Source: Amborella trichopoda
Lineage: Eukaryota > Streptophyta > Magnoliopsida > Amborellales > Amborellaceae
Assembly: GCF_000471905.2 (NCBI RefSeq)
Contig: NW_006499563.1
Span: forward strand, 1,995,497 to 2,059,496
Reading direction: 5' to 3'
DNA: 64,000 nt
In this document: piece by piece, positions 55,770-64,000 of the stretch
How the letters are laid out: the number at the start of each line of letters is the position of its first letter
Position numbering within the stretch: the stretch's first letter is position 1
Program-made: the position numbers and the translations under genes
Notes under the pieces: model-generated
Told to the model about the DNA's origin: nothing
The model's input: the letters and a program-made list of their open reading frames with translations, nothing else
The model's database searches: none

Positions 55770-58700
55770 ATGGATTCTAGGTTCTTTAACCCATTTATCC
55801 AACTCGAGGATTTTCTGATCCCCACGTTCGCAAACTTCCCTTGGGAACAGTTCCTCGAACTTCGTTCCCAACCTTGCCTTTGAGCAAAGACCTGGTGTCT
55901 AACTCCCAAGTCTTAACCTAGATAGGCATGGGGAGGGACTTAAAGGTCCCTAACTCTCCATCTCCTTGCCCTGGTGAAACCTTCACCAAGGCACCCTACA
56001 TTGGTAGCACGTCTGCTGCCACTCACAGCATGCACCCTATCACTGGCAAGTCACTTGTCGGTCATATTGCTAAGGTACGCTGGAAGACTGCCCAGTCCCT
56101 TCCTGCAAAAGGTAAACAAATTGTTGTTTCTTTTGTGGGTCGCCGTAAGGCTTCCCCCCACATTCCTGTGCCACCTCGAGTCTCTACGATTAGAGACTCA
56201 ACAAATCGAGGAGGAGAGCCTAGGGCCTCCACCTCACGCACACACACTAAGGCTCGTGGATCATCCACTCGAGTCACACCTCGGGGCAGCCCTTGTGCTA
56301 CCTCGAGTATGCGTCCAGGATCAGACCTCCTTGGGCTGAAACCTATGCATATACCACTACTCGGGGCAACGCCATCGCGGTGCCAACCCAAGCACATGGG
56401 AGACCCTTCATCCTCTAACACAGCACACACTTGTGCACCCTGTAAGGGGAAGGCTTCCACATGTTCCCTTACAGACACGTGTTCGCAACTCTCCGCCTCT
56501 TAAGGCCAAATCACCAGTTCAAGCCCGAGCTGACCCCCAAGTAACTAGGAATGCTACTTTGGGGGGCGTATACATGCCACCTTCCTAGGCCACTGCTTGC
56601 TTCCGACCCAGACATCATCGAGAGCTGCTCCCCTCTTCTTCTGCCCTTTCTCCTCCTAACGAAAACCTCAAGACCTGGTACTCGAAGGTTTTCCCTAAGA
56701 GTACCATCCTCAACCAGCCTCATAAGGTCCGCTATGAATTTGGACCCCCAAAGGAGCTCAAGGAAAAGGCCTGATGATTTATGAAATTCTTCAACTTCCA
56801 AGGCAGCAGCCCAAGCTGGTCCCTATCCAAGGTCCACATTCGCTGGCCCATCTTATGGACATGGCCCACTCATGTTCTAAGCAGGCAGGTCAACCTCGAC
56901 CCCAGTCTCAGTTCTGAAGAGAGGTCTGTCGCAGTCTCGAACCCAAGCAAGATAGAGGACTGTAGATCCTGATTAAGGAGCCGAACAAAAGAGTCGAGGC
57001 ACCCAGCTCCAAAGGTCTCCTTCCTGAAAATCCCTTCTACCCTCTTCAAATCACAGAGACAGAAGAAGAGGTGCGAGAATCCTGCACCGTGATCAGCATC
57101 ATAGAAAATGACCCGACCACTCAACAGCTACAGTTCTAAGACCATCAAGAAACGGTCCTTACAGGCTGGGCATACAAGAGTCAAGTCCAGTAGGGGCATG
57201 CTGACCCCTTTCTGACCTATCTAGCACGTGCGACCCGTTAAGCTCGGAAGCCCTCAACTGCAACAAGGGCTGACCTCCCTAAAGAAACAATCAGCATAAT
57301 GGTTGTAAACAAACCTGACGACTCTCAGAAAGAGCGCATGAGTAAATTTGCAAACATGGTGCGCACTATAATGGAGAAGATTGATCACATAGATGCCACG
57401 AGACACTCGGCTATCCGTGAGGTCAACTCCCATCACTTAGATGATGCACCTCCAAGGCAGCCTCCTCCTCTTACCTCACAGGACAATTTTGTCCCTCACC
57501 CCGTCTCACAGGCAGACATCGATGCTATGGTGACTCACAGCCTAAAGAATAGATAAATCTTGGGAATACAGGGTGCAACGCTTTACCAAAAGTCGTACCC
57601 CTCTTACATTGATCAGGTTCCAGTTCCCTCAGACTATAAGAAAGGGAAGTTTCCCCTGTTCAACGGTACCACATCCCCGCATCAGCATATCACCCATTTC
57701 CAAGTGGCATGTTGAGAGACGGCAGCTGATGGGAGACTCCTCCTGACGGCCCGACGTTTCAGTGGTACGCTCAGCTTCCCTCAAATTCAATACATACTTG
57801 TGAGGAAATGAAGAAATTGTTCCACCAGCTCTTCTATGAGATCGAAAGAGAGGTCCAAACCATCGAGCTCCTCACCTTGACCCAAGAACCTGACGAACTT
57901 GTGGACCAATTCATAGAAAGGTGGAGAGATTTGGCCGCTCTCCATCCTAATCCCATTCCTGAGAAGGAAGCAGTTCAAACCTGTGTGTGAAACCTGCGAC
58001 CTGAGATCTCTCTACATGTTGAGGCCTCCAACCCGACCTCCTTATCAGAACTGATTTCTAAGTCAGTTCGCATAGAGAGTCAGTCACACCGCCATGGTGG
58101 GTCACGACAACAGTCTTCAAGCTTGAGAAACAACCGAGGCAATGGTAGTTCTCGGACCAACGCCCAGGGCAATCAACAAAAAGGGGTAATCAGTGCAACT
58201 GTTACCGTCAATTATCCAAAGAAGGCTGCCTCTTAGACTTTGGACCTCTCTAAAGGGGTAAGCACATAAAAGTCAGTGCCTCAGGCAGGTAAACAACAAC
58301 CATCATACAACCGGGTACCCCCACCTGCAAACCTTAACCGAGATAACTATTGGACCAGACATCAGAACAAGGTTTATCCTTTTGAAAAGGAATGGGTTCC
58401 TGCGCTGCTCCAACTATTGCTGGAACAAAACATGATTGAGCTACCCGAGATCAAGTTGCCCGATCAAGCTGGTCTAGATACGCACGCAAGATACTATGCT
58501 TATCATTGGATGGTAAATCACTCCACAGAAGAATGCTACACAATTAAAGATCTCATCGAGGCTTTGATCCAAAAGGGTCAAATCAAGCTCGAGGAACTCA
58601 AGAAAGCATTCGGGGTAGCAGAAGCATCCCATGCAGTGACAGTTCAGGAGGAAGATGAGGCACCAAACATCCTTCGTGCCTTGTTTGTCATGATGCTTCA

Positions 58701-59956
58701 AGAAGCCCTCATCACGTCAAAACCAACAAGACAACCCAAGCACCAGACTCGAGGAGCCGATGGTCGCTGGTGCCCATATCATCAGATATCGGGGCATGAC
58801 CTGAGTGAATGCTCCGGCTTCCACGAGCTATTAGCGAAGAAACTGCAGAGAGGCCAAGAAGTTGGTGACATTCCAGACAGGGATCCTCAAGTCTCTCCTC
58901 CATTGGTACAAGAGGACCCCTTGACTCAAGACCTAGGAAATGATAATTTGGATCCTCTTCTAGTCCTGTTTAAGGCAATGCTCCAGCAAGGACTCGTCAT
59001 TCCTAAGCCTGCGAGGCAACCCAAGCACCTCGCTCAAGGAACCGAGAATCACAGGTGCCCATACCATCAGATATGAGGCCACGAGCTGAACGAATGTTAT
59101 GGGTTTGAAGTTGTGGTTGCAGAAAAAGTCCAGGCAGGTCACATTGCTTATACCGAACACTCACAAGTCGATACTTCCACTCATGAGAGTGTCCCAGTAC
59201 AAGATTCCCATAAGGATGCCTCTGATCCCACTGAACCCTCGACTTCTCAACCATGGAAAGTCCATCACTGGTGGAGAAGGCTCAAGTCTTTAAAGCGAGA
59301 AGGGATTCGTCAAGTTAGGGCTGCTCACAAACCTAGCAAGACGAACCAAGCACCTCCAAAGGTGACTAGAAGAAGATGAACTCCAAGGGCTGCTCACCAA
59401 AGGAACAAGGTTCCTCAGCCACCGGTCGAGCCAGAATTCCTTAGGCCACTTCCTCCCTCCCCGTCTTTAAAAGGCTTCATCCAAGTCGCCACCGACCTAA
59501 TTCCTTCGTCTCATCAAGAGGATACCTCAGAGTCATCTCTTAATCAAGGCACATCCAATGAGGGTGACGACGTTAAAACCACTGCCCAATGGTCTAAGCA
59601 AAGGAAAGACCTAAAAGACTCCCTGCATACATCTAATTCTGGTGATGACACAAAAATCTGTCTAGATCGGTCCAATAAGGGGAACAACCTTAAAAGTCCC
59701 TCACTTACTGACCCTTCTCCTTCTTCCTCTTATTATTCTTCTTCTTATCCTTCCTCTTCTATGTCTCCTGCAGGTACAACCTTGAAATGTCCAAACTTGG
59801 AGGTTTTTGGCAGAGAGCTCGAAGGAACCAATATAAGAAGGACGGACTGGAGACAGCTGAAAAAGACGTTAGCCCAGGTGGCTGGATTCTTAACAGTTGT
59901 TGACGCTCTAGCGGCTCGCACTAAGGCAGGAAGAAGCAAATGTTCCCCCATTTGAA
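55770..59956 (+). pseudogene. D gag with three zinc-knuckle modules
   Basis: Gag from ATG 55770 (MDSRFFNPFIQLEDFLIP); the first frame stops near 55880, and coding continues in shifted frames. Order: KSLVGHIAKVRWK near 56047; WYSKVFPKSTIL near 56677; HHLDDAPPRQ near 57433; Gag domain ~57640-57990 with HQHITHFQ, QFIERWRDLAALHP and EKEAVQTC; stop TGA near 57988; HVEASNPTS near 58015. From 58276 an open frame of 266 codons holds two modules and part of the third: CxYH-type YYAYHWMVNHSTEEC, WCPYHQISGHDLSEC and RCPYHQI-GHELNEC (TGA inside the third), each after a ~30-residue LxxLFxxMLQ(E/Q)xLxxxKPxRQPKH segment. The end is Ser-rich, with a polypyrimidine tract and TCTCCTGCAG|GTAC at ~59762. Protease is absent. 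Confidence 0.8.
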
Positions 59957-60181
59957 GTAATTGAAGCTACGACGACCTGTCATAAAACAAAGAATGGTGT
60001 AGGGTATCCCTCCACGTCGCATTCCATAAAGGAGCTGAAATAATGAACAAGAGCAAGAGGAAGACTGCAGAGAAGCATAAAAAAAAGAAAAGAGGAGTCA
60101 CGCATCACACTGAAGAAAAACGGAGAATTTTATTCATAAACGAAGGGGATATTACAAAAAAAATAAAATAAGATGACACTA
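59957..60181. other. Convergent gap with antisense 3' tail in D
   Basis: Non-coding, A-rich (A runs near 60078 and 60157). Holds the antisense poly(A)-type hexamer. Shows directly that pol is missing. Confidence 0.5.
60129..60134 (-). terminator. AATAAA poly(A)-type signal of the D antisense gene
   Basis: Plus-strand TTTATT reads AATAAA on the minus strand, ~50 bases after the stop at 60182-60184. Confidence 0.5.
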
Positions 60182-62980
60182 TCAAAACCGATCAATCACT
60201 TCATTGATCTTCCCTCTATTTGTTGTGGCTGATGCCCTAGCCTACTCAATGTGTCCCTTCAACTTTGCCACCATCTCAGCCTCATGCTCCATCCAAGCAG
60301 TCTCTTCCTCCAAGGAGTATTCGAGAGTCAAAATATTATCGGTAAGCACCTTATCCTTTGATTCCCAAGCCACAGTCTCCTCCTCCAACTTATCAAGATT
60401 TTGCGTCAGCTTGAATATCTCTACCCTTTGGGCCATCACCTTGTGGTGGTGGGCGATGGCCTCCTCAGCAAGGTCAAATCTCTGGGAGACTACAACATCC
60501 TTTTGCTATAATTGAGCTTCTACCAGTTTGCAATGGCGTATGAGTGAGGACTCTAAAGGGGGCAATTGTGAGCTCTCCAGCCGCTACACAGTCGCTTCTT
60601 CATGCAAGGCCCTTATTCTCCACCCTTCCAGCTCGTTTATGACATCATCTGGGAGGACCACTGGTGCAGCCCCTAGAAGGGCGATCTGCCTTAACTTTTC
60701 GATTGTACTATCAAGTTCAGTAAGCGGTAGATCCTTCAGTCTCTGCACGCCCAGATGAAGCATATCCATGATTATGCCGGACATCCCACTGAAATTAGGC
60801 CTGGGCAATGCTGCTGGGGCCACTATAATGGAAGGTGCATCAGTCTCAATGGTGGGGCTCAAAGGAATGATAGCCATGTGAGTTGCTAGCTCTTCTCGAG
60901 CGATTCTGAAGCCCAATCTCTCATCATTTGCATATTCAGAGGGGGCCCCAGTCTCAACCTACTCGGCCGTCACAATATCAACCTCCTTACTTGGCCTTTC
61001 AGCCTCACCATTAGCATGCTTGATCCATTCAAGGCCAACCTCTTCTCCTTGCCCCTCATTTTCTGGAGCAGTCGCAATATGCTTCAAAGTAGCCTCAGCC
61101 CTTTCAAGTCCAACCTCTTCTCCCTGCTCCCTTTATTCTTGAACCGTCATCTCCGCCTCAACAGGTTCGACGCCTCTCCCTTCTTCTTCTTCTTCTCCCT
61201 TGTCCTCAAGGGCAGCCATTTCAGCTACCACTTCTTCTGCTGAGCCCGTTGCTTTTGTGGCCATAAGGCCGTCCACCCTTTCATCGCCCACTGGGGCTAC
61301 CGTCTCTGGGCCCTCAAGATTAGCCCCTTGAGGATGTTCTGCCTCTGCATCCCCTACAATTACATCGCCTGAAGCAGCAACTTCCTGCTGCTCGGGTAGC
61401 CCCTCTTCAGTCCCTAGAGCACCAACCTCCTCTATGACCATAAGATCTCCTGGGGTTTCCCTTTTCGTGACTACACCCTTTGCTTCGGTAGGCGCAGCAA
61501 CCTCCTAGGCCTCAGAGGATTTCTCCGCCTCGACTGCCTCATCAAGGCTGGCCTCATCAGCCTCGTTGATCTCCATCGGGACTGGGCCCTCCCCCTCAGC
61601 CACCGACGTCACTTCTTGGTCCGAAGCAATGTCGATCAGTGCAGTGGGATCTGAGGCACCGGCTTGAGTCTCTGAATAGCTAGAGGAGAGCTAAGGTGAA
61701 AGGGAAGATAAATCCTCAAGAGCAGAGTGTGATGCAGAAATAACAGGAAACATGTAGGACTCCGAGGAAGCAGATGGTAAAGAACTGTCAGCTGGCTCCC
61801 AAACAACTAGAAGTCAGGGCCCCAAAGCTTTGGAGCCCATGCTGCAGTTCGAACCAGTGCACAAGGTATGGCTGTGGTAGTCCGCTTCCTCTTCTTTTCC
61901 TTCACTTGAGAAGGTGCAGCAGTCTCAGAAGCACCCCCTCGAGAAGAGCTTGTGGCAAGTTTACTGTGCATGTCGCTCCCTATCAACTCATTTAGATCTT
62001 AGACTGGGCGCTCCTTGTACCCAGGAACCTTGCGACCCTCCTTCCATTGGACGATAACAGAGAGGCTATCAAAAATGCTCTCTGTCTTATTCTCCATAGC
62101 AAGAAACCGTGGCAGAGACTTGTCCACATCAATTTGTTGGGGCCTCCCAATGTCTTGCCAGTCCCAGGGGAAGTCGAGGTGAAAACCTTGCCCAAAGGTG
62201 GGATTATCACTATCTCCTTCTGCCGCGTGTCCTGATGCCAGTAGCATTTTTCCCCTTTCTAAGGATGGTCAACTCCCCAGTATCCATGATCGGTAATCTG
62301 CCACTAGCGTTCATGAGCCTCAGTTGCTCTCACCATTCTACCGAAGTGTTGTAACACGTACTTGTTAATCTCCGTAAACTCTAAGCATGTGGCTCAAGTT
62401 GTGCAACCATGCCTCGAGAGCCATATCTCACGATGAGTCCCCAGTTTGTCCTTCTTTTTGCGGTTGATCTTGCTGTAGCGCTTCACAAACAACACCGAGA
62501 AAGAGCAGCCTTGATCAAGCCCGAGCTACCGAGCGAATCTATGAGGGAAATACCCCTCGAGCTTGGCACTATGGATGGTGCGGTAAGGTAGAACTCTACC
62601 TCTGATGCTCAACATGAACATGAGCTCCTTCTGAGTAGAGGGAGCGCCATCCAAGTTTTTGCCAAGTTCATCGGCAAAGGCGCGGTCTATAAGGCATCCA
62701 AGAGACCGGGCTCATGTGGAGGTGGTCATTGTCGAACAAGCTATGTGCATGGCCAAGAGTATGGAAGACCCCCTTCTGCTCAGCAATCTTCAAGAGAAAC
62801 AGACACATTGTTTCCTCCAACACCCTAGTTTTTGTATAGGTCTTGGCGAAATGAGCCCCAAGCCAGCCGTACACATAGTGGATGGGGAAAGGCGTCTTAA
62901 AATCCCTTGGGAAGGCTTCTCCGTCCACTTTGCCATTTCCCCTTCACCTCCCCGACCGTTACAGGCTTGGAAGGCCATGG
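60182..62980 (-). pseudogene. D antisense gene, plant mobile domain N-terminally deleted
   Basis: Homologue of A's antisense protein. It retains the last part of the plant mobile domain (DFKTPFPIHYVYGWLGA near 62910, FDNDHLHM near 62735), the KWKE-like VQWKEGRKV near 62045, a strongly basic KEKKRKR near 61905, acidic Glu/Ala-rich linker 61640-61130, LKDLPLTELD near 60740-60710 and the coiled-coil C-terminus (LDKLEEETVAWESKDKVL) 60660-60185. Compared with A the first ~250 codons of the domain are missing: the leader joins the domain near 62945. Several frameshifts (62700, 61860-61450) and a TAG near 60240. The C-terminus extends a few residues beyond A's stop, with TGA at 60182-60184. Not functional; confirms the conserved layout. 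Confidence 0.72.
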
Positions 62981-63245
62981 GTTCTCACTGGCATTTCCTA
63001 TTCTCGCTAAGAACTCACTCCTTCTTGTCAGGAAACCCTCTCTGTTCTTTCCCTCTCCTCACCAGTGACCAATGCTACCGGGGAACCGCTCGAAACTCTC
63101 CAGAAAATCCCCGACAACCTTTCATCTCCCTGCGACAGTCATGCTGAGTGGCTGTTCACTTTCCCTGCGACCTTCGATTGCTCATTGGGAAACCGTCTCC
63201 CCGCTCACTGGAAACCAACTGTGACCATTGTTTTACCTTCAATAG
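62946..63245 (-). other. D antisense leader
   Basis: Non-coding on the minus strand and similar in style to A's 33193-33705. No clear intron donor; the deletion may have removed it. Confidence 0.4.
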
Positions 63246-63269
63246 AATAGTAAAAATGGGTCTTTCCCT

Positions 63270-63277
63270 CTTATATA
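63270..63277 (-). promoter_or_regulatory. TATA box of the D antisense gene
   Basis: TATATAAG followed by AGGGAAAGACCCATTTTTAC on the minus strand; A has TATAAAAG followed by GGGAAAAACCCCTTTTTAC, so the flanks are also conserved. Confidence 0.6.
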
Positions 63278-63685
63278 AAAGACGGTTCCCCAAGATACCC
63301 CTCACAAAGCAAGAATATCAGACAGGTCCCTGAAGGCCAATCAGATGGGCTAGACCGAGACAAGCTTAGACCTGAGGCCCGAACATTGGCTTATCGCCAC
63401 CAGTGCAACACTGAGCATCGACCTTCAGACGGGCCGGATCGGACCAGGTCCAATCTCGAGGCCCAAACGCAAGTTAAACAACAGTTGTGTTCCGTATCAC
63501 CAAGCGTGACTAACGCCGCGTGCAACCAACGCTATGCTCACTAGTACTACTGCCTCCCATGACCACTCCCATGCATGCCAGCACCGCTCGTGCTAGTGCT
63601 ACGTGCGCCAATGACTATCGCCACGTATGTTGCTGATGTTTGTGGCTAGTGTCGCACATGTCTGAACCTGATCATCACTGTGAGT
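63278..63685 (-). promoter_or_regulatory. Upstream region of the D antisense promoter
   Basis: Non-coding. Holds irregular CG-rich units (CTAACGCCGCGTGC, CACCGCTCGTGC, TATCGCCACGTATG) near 63505-63650, comparable in place and flavour to A's 26-bp units. No gene. Confidence 0.4.
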
Positions 63686-63689
63686 ATTC

Positions 63690-64000
63690 TACCACGATCC
63701 CTAGTGGAGTTGCATCAAAGCCGTAACCTCTGTCATCCCCAGTGGAGTTGCAACCAGGCCGTTCCACCCAAGCCACGACTGGTCATCCCCAAAGGAGTCA
63801 AAAGCGAGCCACTGTCCCGCATTCTTAGTAGGAAATACACCCGTACTACAGCCCATTGATCCCAAGCGGAGTTAAGGTCGTGCTTACCCCTTCAATCCCC
63901 TGTGGGTCAGTCTCGCACCTAGCTGTCTTATCCCCATGAGCTAGATTACATTCCATGAGCCTATTCCCCATGGAGTTCAATCTTTCACCTTAGGGAGTCA
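63690..64000 (+). repeat. CCCAGTGGAGT repeat region (D)
   Basis: Irregularly spaced CCCTAGTGGAGTTGCA, CCCCAGTGGAGTTGCA, CCCCAAAGGAGTC and CCCCATGGAGTTC motifs 35-75 bases apart to the window end. Same region as E 19991-20244. The 35-bp minisatellite would be expected next. Confidence 0.6.

Larger units (their letters stand above)
51726..64000 (+). mobile_element. D: Tat element with gag and antisense gene, 3' end outside window
   Basis: 5' LTR 51726-55678, degenerate PBS 55681-55699, gag 55770-59956, minus-strand gene 60182-62980 with TATA at 63270, then the CCCAGTGGAGT repeat region at the window edge. No protease, RT, RNase H or integrase: Gag passes directly to the short segment that normally precedes RT (VPPFEVIEA near 59945). 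Inserted in C's 5' LTR; candidate left target bases GTGAG (51721-51725). Confidence 0.8.

Noticed and set aside
1..64000. Host genes, tRNA or rRNA genes
   Set aside because: No intron-exon gene outside the elements, no tRNA-like A/B boxes with cloverleaf, and no rRNA sequence were recognised on either strand.

Overview
The window looks like nuclear DNA from a seed plant with a large, repeat-rich genome. I see no host gene, tRNA, rRNA or bacterial feature. Nearly everything is Ty3/gypsy LTR-retrotransposon sequence of the Tat (Ogre/Retand-like) lineage. The signs are RT followed by two RNase H domains, a primer-binding site of the type TTGGCGACTCC..GGGGAC, very long LTRs, satellite-rich 3' regions, and genes on the strand opposite to gag-pol. 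The species cannot be named from the sequence. Element labels P, F, E, A, G, C, B and D are mine.

Layout. P (1-1802, +) is a broken RT-RNase H-archaeal-type RNase H fragment, cut off before integrase where element F begins. F (1803-14719, +) has a 1.17-kb 5' LTR, a primer-binding site, broken gag-protease, a short spliced antisense gene, several tandem arrays and a truncated 3' LTR. A Tekay/Del-like LTR of about 2 kb sits inside F's gag. E (14720-20244, -) is the 3' end of a minus-strand element and carries a 35-bp minisatellite. A (20245-38951, +) is the best preserved element: 5' LTR, PBS, gag, an open protease frame, a 3.7-kb antisense plant-mobile-domain gene, arrays and a truncated 3' LTR. 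It has no RT, RNase H or integrase.

G (38952-~42072, -) is an A-type LTR abutting A's broken 3' LTR. C (~42073-51725, -) is a gag plus LTR fragment of an F-type element. It is split by B (42784-49653, +), which is flanked by the 5-bp duplication GGAGG; the C gag frame continues across once B is ignored. D (51726 to beyond 64000, +) is inserted in C's 5' LTR. It has a 3.95-kb LTR, gag with three zinc-knuckle modules, no protease or pol, and an antisense gene with an N-terminal deletion.

How the parts work together. Sense transcription should start at TATA boxes deep inside the long LTRs and express gag (plus protease in F and A). The antisense genes of F, A and D lie between the gag(-pro) region and the 3' arrays. 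Each has its own TATA box and a terminal poly(A)-type hexamer, and two have credible introns. Their products look nuclear: basic NLS-like motifs, acidic/Ser-rich linkers, coiled coils and, in A and D, a plant mobile domain. A and D therefore look like non-autonomous elements that keep gag and the antisense gene and would need pol from elsewhere. All coding regions except A's protease frame carry stops or frameshifts, so this is a decaying nest. The most interesting content is the repeated antisense transcription unit, the triplicated Gag zinc module, and conserved non-coding modules at LTR and 3' positions.
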